The position numbers and the translations under genes were made by a program. Shown here piece after piece: positions 8,864-16,297 of a DNA stretch of 64,000 bases. The first letter of the stretch is position 1, and the number at the start of each line of letters is the position of its first letter. Source of the stretch: Sphingobium wenxiniae (lineage in GTDB: Bacteria; Pseudomonadota; Alphaproteobacteria; Sphingomonadales; Sphingomonadaceae); contig NZ_VLKK01000009.1 of assembly GCF_007830065.1 (NCBI RefSeq), positions 1-64,000 of the forward strand, read 5' to 3'. Under the pieces are notes generated by a model. It did no database searches. It was not told the DNA's origin and saw nothing but the letters and a program-made list of their open reading frames with translations.

Positions 8864-9000
8864 GTCATTGACATGGTCAGCGGCCGGAAGTGCCGCCCAA
8901 AGGGTGACGTTGTTCGCGCTTGTCGTCCGGGCGGAGACGGCCTGTGTATCGGCGCTCCAAAGTCCCTGCGGCCCGGAAAGGTCGACGCCGGGGGCGTCTC

Positions 9001-9057
9001 TCAGCGGCGCGTTCCCCGAATGGACTTGACCGACCCCATTGCTGAACCATGAGACAT
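9001..9057 (-). CDS. Candidate 18-codon ORF with near-ideal ribosome binding site
   Basis: On the minus strand AAAGGAGGTGATC, the full complement of the 16S rRNA 3' end, stands 7 nt before an ATG at 9057. That frame gives MSHGSAMGSVKSIRGTRR and stops at 9001. A different frame, open from 9061 down to 8600 with no start codon of its own, reads more like protein (VDLSGPQGLWSADTQAVSAR, PAADHVNDGPSGFDPAAP). Either this is a genuine tiny ORF, or the gene has suffered a small indel just after the ATG. No family recognised. The strong hairpin at 8836-8863 lies downstream. Confidence 0.35.
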   Translation of the reverse strand: MSHGSAMGSVKSIRGTRR

Positions 9058-9441
9058 CGGATCACCTCCTTTCGCTTTGTTGAAGCCCGCGTAGCCGTTT
9101 CGGCGCCTGTCCGAAATGGCCACGAGACGATTTGTGAATCAGACGGAGCGAAGGATCAAGGCTTGTAATAATCTTTTTTCGAATCATACTTGTTCGTCCG
9201 CGCCGAAAAGTGCGGCCGCTGCGCGAAGGGCGCGAAACCACCGGAAATCAGCGAAAAATCGGCACCGGCCGTTCGAAGGCGATCGGACGGCGCGGATCGC
9301 ATGCGACGCGGCGCGCCGGACCCCTTCCCAATTTCCCGGCCATGATCCGTTTTCGCCCTTCCACGGGAAATCGGCATTGCACCGAAGGGATTCTTGGCGG
9401 GGAAGGCATGTCCATTCTAGCTTTTCCGTGGAGGAAAAGAC
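9058..9441. other. Intergenic stretch with a hairpin, no recognised gene
   Basis: No supported coding region. TTTCGG (9098-9103) and CCGAAA (9111-9116) form a perfect 6-bp stem with a 7-nt loop, upstream of the minus-strand small ORF. A second stem CTTTTCC/GGAAAAG (9421-9427/9433-9439) precedes the plus-strand small ORF. Confidence 0.4.
9421..9439 (+). promoter_or_regulatory. Stem-loop covering the ribosome binding site of the small ORF at 9442
   Basis: CTTTTCC (9421-9427) pairs with GGAAAAG (9433-9439) around GTGGA. The ribosome binding site GGAGG (9430-9434) lies half in the loop and half in the 3' arm, so the fold could limit translation of the small ORF. This is inference from sequence only. 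Confidence 0.35.
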
Positions 9442-9573
9442 ATGACAGCTTTCGCGTTCGTACCCCACAAGGGATCGAAAGGAAGGAGTAGCCCACTTCA
9501 TTCCCTATCGCATCCCGTTCCCGAAACCTCCGCCCGCCGCGTGGCGCTACCACGGGAGGCCGGCTTCTCATGA
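9442..9573 (+). CDS. Candidate 43-residue ORF coupled to the sulfotransferase gene
   Basis: ATG at 9442 follows GGAGG by 7 nt. The ORF starts MTAFAFVPHKGSKG, is rich in Ser, Pro, Arg and His, and ends at TGA 9571-9573, which overlaps the sulfotransferase ATG at 9570 as ATGA. This layout suggests translational coupling. There is no signal peptide, membrane segment or recognised precursor-peptide motif. It could be a leader peptide, a small protein, or chance; the ribosome binding site and exact overlap are the support. Confidence 0.42.
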   Translation: MTAFAFVPHKGSKGRSSPLHSLSHPVPETSARRVALPREAGFS

Positions 9574-10223
9574 AACAGATCCGCAAGAAAGCAGGGACAG
9601 GCCGTTCACTGGTAGGGAGCCGCGGAAAACCGAAGATATTCGGGATCGGATTGAACAAGACGGGAACCACGACGCTGGGGTCCTGCTTCCAAAGGCTGGG
9701 CTACAAGCATCTGGGTTATCGCCGGGATCTGCTCCATGCCTATCGCAGCCGGCAGGTCGCGCGGGTCTTCAAGGAGATCGACCGCTTCGAAAGTTTCGAG
9801 GACTGGCCCTATCCCCTGATGTATCGCGAGCTGGCCGATCGCTATCCCGACGCGAAATTCGTGCTCACCGTGCGGAAAAGCGCGGAAACCTGGCTCAACA
9901 GCCTGTCGCGGCACGCGCGCCAGTCGCGCCCCCTGCGCCACGCCCGCAAGCTCGCCTATGGCTATCATTATCCGGAAAACGCCCCGGACGAGCACATCGC
10001 CTTTTATCATGCGCATAATCAGGAAGCGCAGGCATTCCTGGGCGATCGCGTGCGCGTGTTGTGCTGGGAGAAGGGCGATCAGTGGGAACAGCTATGCGAT
10101 TTCATTGGAGCAGAGGTTCCGGACGCGCCTTTCCCCCATGTCAATGCCGGCAAGACGCCGCCCCTGTCACGCCGCCTCGCCAATTCCGCACTGCGAATGG
10201 CGGAGCGATGGAGGGTACTCTAA
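9570..10223 (+). CDS. Sulfotransferase family protein
   Basis: A 217-residue protein with the 5'-phosphosulfate loop of PAPS-dependent sulfotransferases at residues 25-36 (GIGLNKTGTTTL). The downstream segment FVLTVRKSAETWLNS matches the 3'-phosphate-binding strand and helix with its conserved Arg/Ser. The family moves sulfate from PAPS to a sugar, lipid or small molecule; the acceptor cannot be told from sequence. The N-terminal 20 residues are basic with no signal peptide. It may be translated with the small upstream ORF through an ATGA overlap, although GGGAGG 11 nt upstream could serve as its own ribosome binding site. Confidence 0.8.
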   Translation: MKQIRKKAGTGRSLVGSRGKPKIFGIGLNKTGTTTLGSCFQRLGYKHLGYRRDLLHAYRSRQVARVFKEIDRFESFEDWPYPLMYRELADRYPDAKFVLTVRKSAETWLNSLSRHARQSRPLRHARKLAYGYHYPENAPDEHIAFYHAHNQEAQAFLGDRVRVLCWEKGDQWEQLCDFIGAEVPDAPFPHVNAGKTPPLSRRLANSALRMAERWRVL

Positions 10224-10245
10224 AGCCGCGAAAACCGGAGAGCGG

Positions 10246-10779
10246 TTAACGGCAATCCTCGATCACGCGGGATATTTCGGCCCAGTTGGGGAGGATGAGC
10301 GAAGGGAGGCCCGCCACCTCCACCGCGAACTTGCCGCGGCTGTAGGCGATCTGGTCGAGCGCCGGATCGCTGGCGGCGCGAGTGGCGGCGGTCTGCGGCG
10401 CGGCGCCCGCCGACGCGGTCGCGGGCCAGGCCATCGCGCCATAGCTGGTGCGGATCGTCATCGCGCCCTGCGCCGCGCCGGGCCGCGTGAAGCTGACCCG
10501 CTTCGTCGCGATGTCGCAGCGGACGGTGAGCAGCGGGGCGGCCCCGGCGACGCCGTAAAGCGCGACCGTTCCGCCGCCATCAGGGCGATAGCTCCAGTTG
10601 CCCGCCGCAACGGGCCGGTCGTGCCATTCCATCGATGCGGGCGGCGGCGCGGGTTCGGGGGCAGGGGCCGGCTGGGGCGGCGGAGGCGAAGGAGCAGGTT
10701 GCTGCTGCGGCGGCGCGACGCAGGAGGCCAGCAGGACGAGCGTGGACGCCGCGGCGGCCAGGGAAGGGGTGAGACGCAT
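10246..10779 (-). CDS. Proline-rich lipoprotein, function unknown
   Basis: About 177 residues from ATG 10779. The N-terminus MRLTPSLAAAASTLVLLASC is a lipoprotein signal peptide with lipobox LLASC, so Cys would be acylated and the protein anchored to a membrane on the periplasmic side. A Pro/Ala/Gln linker (about residues 22-50) leads to a globular domain with two cysteines (VRCDIA and the C-terminal EDCR). No family recognised. It converges with the sulfotransferase gene and diverges from the ctpA-like gene, whose promoter must lie between 10780 and 10942. Confidence 0.75.
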   Translation of the reverse strand: MRLTPSLAAAASTLVLLASCVAPPQQQPAPSPPPPQPAPAPEPAPPPASMEWHDRPVAAGNWSYRPDGGGTVALYGVAGAAPLLTVRCDIATKRVSFTRPGAAQGAMTIRTSYGAMAWPATASAGAAPQTAATRAASDPALDQIAYSRGKFAVEVAGLPSLILPNWAEISRVIEDCR

Positions 10780-10942
10780 CGCTGCTTCATGCCCGACGCC
10801 ACCGGAACGCTCAACCCCCAAGGGCGCATGGGCGGCATTAACCCGACGCTCATCGACTGTGGGCAATATTGGTCGAGCGGAGCTTTGCGTCCCGCCGCGA
10901 ATCCCTTATGATAGGCCCAAGATGCCAAATCCAAGGACACCC

Positions 10943-12286
10943 ATGAAATCGGCTTTCCTGCAGGGCGCGGTCGCGCTCGGCGCGCTTGCGCTTATTCCCG
11001 CCACCACCGCCGCGCTCGCGGACGCCGACGCCAGCAGCTACAAGGCGCTCGACGAATTCATGGACGTGTTCCAGAAAGTCCGCACCGACTATGTCGAGAA
11101 GGTCGACGACGAAAAGCTCATCAAGGGCGCGATCGACGGGATGCTCGCCAGCCTCGATCCGCACAGCAGTTTCCTGGACGCGCGGGATTTCGAGAATCTG
11201 CGGACGCAGACGGAGGGCAGCTATGGCGGCCTGGGCCTCTCCGTCACGCAGGAGGACGGCGCGGTCAAGGTGATCGCGCCGACACAGGACACCCCCGCCT
11301 GGCGCGCGGGGATCAAGGCAGGCGACTATATCACCCATATCGACGGGCAGCTCATCTACGGCGGCACGCTGGACGAGGCGGTGGACAAGATGCGCGGCGC
11401 GCCGGGCACGCAGATCAAGCTCTCCATCGTGCGCCCCGGCCGCGACAAGCCCATCGACCTGACGCTGACGCGCGAGATCATTCAGTTGAAGCCGGTCAAA
11501 TGGGAAGTGAAGAACGGCGTCGGCATCATCAACATCATCAGCTTTTCCGCCAATACCGGCGCGGACGTGCGGCAGGCGATCCGCAGCATCGACACGGCGC
11601 TGGGGCGCAAGCCGACAGGCTATATCCTCGATCTGCGCTCCAATCCCGGCGGCTTGCTGGATGAAGCGGTGGCGGTGAGCGACAGCTTCCTGGAGCGCGG
11701 AGAGATCGTGTCGCAGCGCGGCCGGGCGAAAAGCGACATCGAACGCTATTACGCCAAGCCCGGCGACGACGCGAAGGGACTGCCGGTGATCGTGCTGGTG
11801 GACGCAGGGTCGGCTTCAGCATCGGAGATCGTGGCGGGCGCCTTGCAGGACCAGCATCGCGCGCTGGTCATGGGCGAAAGGAGCTTCGGCAAGGGCAGCG
11901 TGCAAACCATGCTGCCGCTGTCGAACACGACCGCGCTCAAGCTGACGACGGCGCGTTACTATACGCCTTCGGGCCGGTCGGTGCAGGAAGGCGGGATCGA
12001 GCCGGACATCAAGGTGCCGCAGCTTTCCGACCCCGATTACAAGAACCGGCCCAAATTCCGCGAAAGCGACCTGCGCCGCCACCTCATAAACGAGATCAAG
12101 ACGGATAACGCCGCGCTGGAAGAGGACAGCAAGGACGATCCCCGCTTCGCCGCGACGGCGGAGGAGCTGAAGAAGAAGGGGATCGACGACTTCCAGCTCG
12201 ATTATGCGCTCAAGACGATCTCGCGGCTGGCGTCGACGCCGCACGCCGTGATCGCGCAAGCAGGGGAGAGGCCGGCGCGCAAGTAG
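10943..12286 (+). CDS. ctpA: C-terminal processing peptidase, S41 family
   Basis: A 447-residue periplasmic serine protease. It has an N-terminal signal-type segment (AFLQGAVALGALALIPATTAALA), the family opening LDEFMDVFQKVRTDYVE, a PDZ domain (about 95-180), and the catalytic region with Ser in DAGSASASE and Lys in SFGKGSVQT. It trims C-termini of exported proteins. Start at ATG 10943 is chosen because AAGGA is 7 nt upstream; an in-frame ATG at 10922 is also possible. A good Rho-independent terminator follows directly. In alphaproteobacteria this gene is often near a peptidoglycan hydrolase and RlmH; not here. Confidence 0.93.
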   Translation: MKSAFLQGAVALGALALIPATTAALADADASSYKALDEFMDVFQKVRTDYVEKVDDEKLIKGAIDGMLASLDPHSSFLDARDFENLRTQTEGSYGGLGLSVTQEDGAVKVIAPTQDTPAWRAGIKAGDYITHIDGQLIYGGTLDEAVDKMRGAPGTQIKLSIVRPGRDKPIDLTLTREIIQLKPVKWEVKNGVGIINIISFSANTGADVRQAIRSIDTALGRKPTGYILDLRSNPGGLLDEAVAVSDSFLERGEIVSQRGRAKSDIERYYAKPGDDAKGLPVIVLVDAGSASASEIVAGALQDQHRALVMGERSFGKGSVQTMLPLSNTTALKLTTARYYTPSGRSVQEGGIEPDIKVPQLSDPDYKNRPKFRESDLRRHLINEIKTDNAALEEDSKDDPRFAATAEELKKKGIDDFQLDYALKTISRLASTPHAVIAQAGERPARK

Positions 12287-12294
12287 GCCCACGG

Positions 12295-12328
12295 AAACCC
12301 TTTCCCCACGCGGAAGGGTTTGTTTTTG
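12295..12328 (+). terminator. Rho-independent terminator after ctpA
   Basis: AAACCCTTTCC pairs with GGAAGGGTTT (one bulge) and is followed by GTTTTTG, 9 bp after the ctpA stop. Confidence 0.75.
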
Positions 12329-12379
12329 CCAACGCAAGTTCAGCATGACGAAAGGCGCGGACGGGTTTAAGCGGGCGTT

Positions 12380-12865
12380 ATGAAGACCCTGCCGCTTGCC
12401 CGCGCATTGGCGCTGATCGTTCCTCTGGCTCTGCTGGGGGGCGCCTATGTCTCACAATATGGGGGGGGCTTGCCTCCCTGCGAAATGTGCTGGTGGCAGC
12501 GTTATCCGCATATGGCGGCGATCGCGCTGGCGCTGGCCGCCTTTGCGGCGAAGGGGCGGCCCTGCCTCAGCGCGGCATTCACGGCGCTGGCGGCGCTGGC
12601 CGTCGGGATCAGCGGGGGGATCGGGATTTTCCATGCGGGCGTCGAATATGGCTGGTGGCAGGGGCTGACCGCCTGCTCGACCAGTCCGGGGGGCGGCAGT
12701 TCGGCCGATATCCTCGACCGGATCATGGCGACGCCGATCACCCGCTGCGACGTCGCGCCGTGGAGCCTCTTCGGCATTTCGCTCGCCGGCTATAACGGCC
12801 TCTTGTCGCTGGGAGCGGCGCTCGCCATCTTGGGGCTGTTGAGCCGCAAGGGAGCGACGGCATGA
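12380..12865 (+). CDS. dsbB: Disulfide bond formation protein B (DsbB family)
   Basis: A 161-residue inner-membrane protein with four hydrophobic segments. The first periplasmic loop holds the redox pair C34/C37 in PPCEMCWWQRYPH, the DsbB signature; the second pair is C99 (TACSTS) and C123 (TRCDVAPW). DsbB reoxidises periplasmic DsbA and passes electrons to ubiquinone. Its stop overlaps the coq7 start (ATGA at 12862). That pairing fits biochemically: Coq7 makes the ubiquinone that DsbB uses. Two secreted four-cysteine proteins follow downstream, possible substrates of the pathway (inference). Confidence 0.93.
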   Translation: MKTLPLARALALIVPLALLGGAYVSQYGGGLPPCEMCWWQRYPHMAAIALALAAFAAKGRPCLSAAFTALAALAVGISGGIGIFHAGVEYGWWQGLTACSTSPGGGSSADILDRIMATPITRCDVAPWSLFGISLAGYNGLLSLGAALAILGLLSRKGATA

Positions 12866-13416
12866 GCGCAGCGAAGGATTTTCCCCGTCCCGGCCACCGG
12901 GTCAGCGACAAGGCGCGCGCTTCCATGCTGCGCGTCGATCAGGCGGGCGAGTTCGGCGCGACGCGCATCTATGCGGGGCAGCTTGCGGTGATGGGGGACC
13001 GGCATCCCGATGCGCGCCTGATCGCGGGCATGGCCGCGCAGGAGGAGCGCCACCGCAGGACATTCGACGCGATGATCGCGAAAAGGGGCGTGCGGCCGAC
13101 GGCGCTGACGCCGATCTGGAGCGTGGCGGGCTTTGCGCTGGGGGCGGTGACGGCGGCTATCGGTCCGCGCGCCGCCATGGCCTGCACTGCCGCAATCGAA
13201 ACGGAAATCGACCTGCATTATTCCGAGCAGCTCAAGGAACTGGATCGGGACGACCCGGAACTCTCCACGCTCATCGCGGATTTTCAGGCGGAGGAAGTCG
13301 AGCATCGCGACGCCGCGCTGGCCCATGGCGCGGAGCAGGCCCCGGCCTATCCCCTCCTGTCGGGCGCCATCCGTCTGGGTTGCCGTGCCGCCATCGCGCT
13401 TTCGAAGCGCATCTGA
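12862..13416 (+). CDS. coq7: Demethoxyubiquinone hydroxylase (Coq7)
   Basis: A 184-residue di-iron carboxylate enzyme for the late hydroxylation in ubiquinone synthesis. The six ligand motifs of the ferritin-like fold are visible: EFGATRIY, EERHRR, EIDLHY and EEVEHRD supply the Glu and His ligands. Length and the opening MLRVDQAGEFGATRIYAGQ match alphaproteobacterial Coq7. Start at the ATG overlapping the dsbB stop. Likely co-transcribed with dsbB and the following gene (12-bp gap). Confidence 0.95.
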   Translation: MSAAKDFPRPGHRVSDKARASMLRVDQAGEFGATRIYAGQLAVMGDRHPDARLIAGMAAQEERHRRTFDAMIAKRGVRPTALTPIWSVAGFALGAVTAAIGPRAAMACTAAIETEIDLHYSEQLKELDRDDPELSTLIADFQAEEVEHRDAALAHGAEQAPAYPLLSGAIRLGCRAAIALSKRI

Positions 13417-13428
13417 AAGGACGCTATC

Positions 13429-14007
13429 ATGATGAAGACGCCGATGATCGCCGCCGCCCTGCTGATGATGGGGACCGCCCTGCCCGCCATGGCGCAGACC
13501 GGCCCCGCCAATCAGGCCGCGCCCGCCGCCGGGCCGGAGAATGAAAAGGTGAACCTCGTCATCGTCTATGGCGACGATCCCTGCCCGCAGAGCGCCGGCA
13601 ACGACATCGTGGTGTGCGCGCGCAAGGGCGAGGAGGAACGCTACCGCATCCCCGAACCGTTGCGCAGCGACCCGAATCAGCCCAGCCATCAGGCATGGGG
13701 CGAACGCGTCCGGTCGATGGAATATGTCGGCCGGAGCGGCACGGAAAGCTGCTCGCCGGTGGGCGGCGGCGGGGCGACCGGCTGCTTCGCGCAGCTTGCA
13801 AGGCTGGCCAAGGCGGAGCGGCAGGCGGCGGATAATGCAAGCTGGAAGGATCTGGTTGAAGCCGAGCGCGCACGGCGGCTCTCCACCATCGACGCCGACA
13901 GCAAGGCGATCGAGGCGCAGGCCGTGGCCGATGAAAAGGCGCAGGCCGCAGAGCAGCGGCAGCAGCAGGCCGGGGAGCCGACTGGCGGCGCGCCGGATCA
14001 GCCTTGA
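13429..14007 (+). CDS. Secreted four-cysteine protein, paralogue 1
   Basis: A 192-residue exported protein of unknown function. Signal peptide about residues 1-22, cleaved near AMA-QT. The mature part has exactly four cysteines in VYGDDPCPQS, IVVCARK, TESCSPV and TGCFAQ. The segment from VYGDDPC to EERYRIPEPLR (about 46-78) is nearly repeated in the next gene, so the two arose by duplication. The C-terminal third is a charged Ala/Glu/Gln-rich helix absent from the paralogue. It starts 12 bp after coq7 and probably belongs to the dsbB-coq7 operon. Two disulfides made by the Dsb pathway are a reasonable guess. Confidence 0.8.
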   Translation: MMKTPMIAAALLMMGTALPAMAQTGPANQAAPAAGPENEKVNLVIVYGDDPCPQSAGNDIVVCARKGEEERYRIPEPLRSDPNQPSHQAWGERVRSMEYVGRSGTESCSPVGGGGATGCFAQLARLAKAERQAADNASWKDLVEAERARRLSTIDADSKAIEAQAVADEKAQAAEQRQQQAGEPTGGAPDQP

Positions 14008-14125
14008 TGAACGAAGGGCCTGACGGAACCGTCACGGCTGCGGCGTCTTAAAGGCCGCTTCCCCCATATTGGGCGCATGGGGGATATATATGAGGGATAT
14101 AGGGGCGAACGGAAGGATTTACGTC

Positions 14126-14530
14126 ATGCGTTTTCGTGCCCTGTTGCCCCTCCTCCTGATGGCGGGAACAGCCGCGCAGGCGGCCCCTGCCCCGCCTCCC
14201 GTGCCCGCCGATCCGCCGCAGCGCGTGGCGACGCTGGTGGTCTATGGCGAAGACCCCTGCCCCAAAAGCGAGGGCGACGAGATCGTCGTATGCGCGCGCA
14301 AGCCCGAATCCGAACGCTATCGCATCCCCAAGAAGCTGCGCGAAAAACCCGAACCGGCGGGCGGCCCCGGATGGGGCAGCCAGGTCGCGACCATGGAACA
14401 GGTCCAGCGGCAGACCCTGCCGGGAAGCTGCTCGGCCATCGGCAGCAACGGCTTCACCGGCTGCACCGCCAAGATGCTGGAACAATGGTTCGCCGAACGG
14501 CGGATGCAGGAGTCGAAGGGCGAGCCTTAA
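14126..14530 (+). CDS. Secreted four-cysteine protein, paralogue 2
   Basis: A 134-residue exported protein, sister of the preceding gene. Signal peptide about 1-19 (MRFRALLPLLLMAGTAAQA). The core VYGEDPCPKSEGDEIVVCARK followed by ESERYRIPKKLRE matches paralogue 1, and the second cysteine pair (GSCSAIG, TGCTAK) is kept. It lacks the long C-terminal helix of paralogue 1. Start at ATG 14126 has GGAAGGA 9 nt upstream; the same frame is open further up but those codons look non-coding. A 118-bp gap separates it from paralogue 1. Function unknown. Confidence 0.8.
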   Translation: MRFRALLPLLLMAGTAAQAAPAPPPVPADPPQRVATLVVYGEDPCPKSEGDEIVVCARKPESERYRIPKKLREKPEPAGGPGWGSQVATMEQVQRQTLPGSCSAIGSNGFTGCTAKMLEQWFAERRMQESKGEP

Positions 14531-14554
14531 GGGGGGGCGGCCAATTGCGCCCCC

Positions 14555-14670
14555 TCAGATCCTCCCATGAAGGGAAAGGAGACCGTCGCGAAGCGGTGGT
14601 GGAGAGATAGCGCCTTCCCGATAGCGTGAGAAGCCTCCGGCTCGCCACCTCCCCTTGCAGGGGAGGATTT
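14555..14670. repeat. Interspersed intergenic hairpin repeat
   Basis: The segment ends in a perfect 8-bp stem CCTCCCCT (14648-14655), TGC loop, AGGGGAGG (14659-14666), preceded by a shorter imperfect stem around the CGTCGCGAAGCGGTGG region. This structure is typical of short interspersed repeats between sphingomonad genes. No second full copy occurs in this window, so the repeat status is inferred from general knowledge. Confidence 0.5.
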
Positions 14671-14761
14671 ATAGGTCTACTCATATGCAATCGACCATGG
14701 TTAGAGATTCAGCGATTTTTCCAAATCGTCCAAAAGCAGCCGCAAAATGGAAAAATGACTT

Positions 14762-15274
14762 TTACTGCCCGGCGAGCGTAAAAGCAGTATCAGGGCTACG
14801 AGGAAATCCGATCTGCTCGTCGATCGCTCGGGCATAGGGCAAGCGATAGTCTATCATACCTTCACTTGCTTCTCCGAAAATGGGGTAAGGCAGATTTAGA
14901 TGCTCGATGGCCGCCCAACTGCCGTTCGCCTCGCTAAGCAGTAATCTGACCTTCTCCTTCCTATGAAAGGAAATCTCACAACCTCCTGCCGGTATTCTCA
15001 AAGAGAATGATGACAATCTCGGCCCTTTGAAGACTTTGCTTACCTTCAGGATAACCGGAATCAGCTTTTTTGCCCTGTAATCATATCCGCCAAGTCGAAC
15101 AATTTTTCCATCCACTATAGCGTCGGCCTGTAGGATGTCCTGCCTCGCCTGTTCAATAATGGGAGGCGCTTTATAATCGGGAGAAGGCAGCGAACATCCC
15201 AATACTGCGCTTGCACTGGACGCCGAGACAGCCAAGAAAAATGATTTTGCGCGTTTGAAGGCCATCTTCAACAC
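14762..15274 (-). CDS. Putative lipoprotein, AT-richer than its neighbours
   Basis: A 170-residue protein, not recognised. The N-terminus has a hydrophobic stretch (SFFLAVSASSASAVLGC) ending in a lipobox-like VLGC, so it is probably a lipoprotein. The body is beta-rich (ADAIVDGKIVRLGGYDY, VILKVSKVFKGP) with a conserved-looking GGCEISF. Start at GTG 15274 is favoured because AAGGAG is 9 nt upstream; ATG 15265 is the alternative. Codon use is less GC-biased than around it, and it stands alone beside the hairpin repeat, which suggests recent acquisition. Confidence 0.68.
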   Translation of the reverse strand: MLKMAFKRAKSFFLAVSASSASAVLGCSLPSPDYKAPPIIEQARQDILQADAIVDGKIVRLGGYDYRAKKLIPVILKVSKVFKGPRLSSFSLRIPAGGCEISFHRKEKVRLLLSEANGSWAAIEHLNLPYPIFGEASEGMIDYRLPYARAIDEQIGFPRSPDTAFTLAGQ

Positions 15275-15474
15275 AATATGTTGCTCCTTGGGAATGGCAA
15301 GTCGAATCCCTTTGCTTCTTAACGCTTACAGTCGCCATTCCGCTCCCACCCACCACCCACCCGCGAACAGAGAAAATCGCGAAAATTTCCTTGCGGGGGG
15401 ACGCGAAGAGGGACAGAATCGGTTTCGGAAAGGACGCGGCGGAAGATCGCGCCCAAGGAGGAGGAGCCGGAGCG

Positions 15475-16008
15475 ATGAGCAAGCTGGTCCACCATTTGAC
15501 GCTCTATGCGGCCTATCACCGCAATCCCCATAATGTCGCCACCCATATGGTGGGCATTCCGATGATCATGCTGGGCGTCGACATATTGCTGTCACGCCCG
15601 ATATTGCCCGCCGAGCCGCTGGCGCTGACGCCCGCCATCGCCATTTCCACGCTGGCGGCGATCTATTATCTGCGGCTGGACGCGATGCTGGGCGCGATCA
15701 TGACGGCGCTGCTGGTCATCGGCTGCTGGGCGGGCATCACCATCGCGCAGATGCCGACGGGCGCATGGCTCGCCATCGGCGGCGCGCTGTTCGTCGCGGG
15801 ATGGGCCCTGCAACTGATCGGCCATGGCTATGAAGGGCGCAAGCCCGCCTTTCTGGACGATATAAGGGGGCTGCTGATCGGTCCACTGTTCATCGTGGCG
15901 GAAATCCTCTTCGCCATGGGCGCGCGCCGGAACATCCGGCAGGCGATAGAGAAAAGACTGACCAAGCCGTCGGAACGCGGCCACCATGGCGGGCACTTGC
16001 CTTCCTGA
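15475..16008 (+). CDS. Mpo1-like (DUF962) membrane protein
   Basis: A 177-residue membrane protein of the Mpo1/YGL010w family. Yeast Mpo1 is an iron-dependent dioxygenase that alpha-oxidises 2-hydroxy fatty acids; bacterial members are little studied. Metal-binding motifs visible are HRNPHNVATH near the N-terminus and GHGYEGRKPA near residue 125. Hydrophobic segments lie in between. Start at ATG 15475 follows a GGAGGAGG tract. A link to sphingomonad 2-hydroxy fatty acid metabolism is plausible (these bacteria carry 2-hydroxymyristate in sphingolipids) but is inference. Confidence 0.85.
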   Translation: MSKLVHHLTLYAAYHRNPHNVATHMVGIPMIMLGVDILLSRPILPAEPLALTPAIAISTLAAIYYLRLDAMLGAIMTALLVIGCWAGITIAQMPTGAWLAIGGALFVAGWALQLIGHGYEGRKPAFLDDIRGLLIGPLFIVAEILFAMGARRNIRQAIEKRLTKPSERGHHGGHLPS

Positions 16009-16029
16009 AACGCCTGCCCTAAAGGCTGA

Positions 16030-16171
16030 CCCGTCATCTGGGGAGTAGCCAGCCGTCGCGGGCTTTTTGCGTACCGTGATTTCCGAGCCGGCGGCTGTTC
16101 CAGCCGCTTCGAAATCACTCTGCGACGGGCCGTTCGTCAACATATTCGGCCGAGAGGTCGTGGCGGACGGG
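16030..16171 (+). promoter_or_regulatory. yybP-ykoY manganese riboswitch
   Basis: The leader of the TMEM165-type gene shows the parts of this aptamer: CCCGTC (16030-16035) can pair with GACGGG (16166-16171) as the basal stem, the conserved GGGGAGTAGC follows (16040-16049), then a long arm GTGATTTC...GAAATCAC capped by CGGCTG/CAGCCG, and the second conserved loop CAACATATTCGG (about 16138-16149). In this class Mn2+ joins the two loops and turns expression on. The expression platform lies between 16172 and 16297. Confidence 0.85.
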
Positions 16172-16297
16172 ATGGGCGGGAACGCATGTTCCAGCGCATC
16201 GGGCGAGACCAATGGCATCGCATCTTCCAGTCCGGCCGGGCGGGAGGACGCGGTGGCATTGCATCTTCAACCCTTCGCCCGGCCCCGGAAAATCTGA

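Noticed and set aside
9049-9075. 16S rRNA fragment (the plus strand reads GGATCACCTCCTTTC)
   Set aside because: Only the anti-Shine-Dalgarno core matches; flanking bases do not look like rRNA. It is explained by a full-length ribosome binding site on the minus strand.
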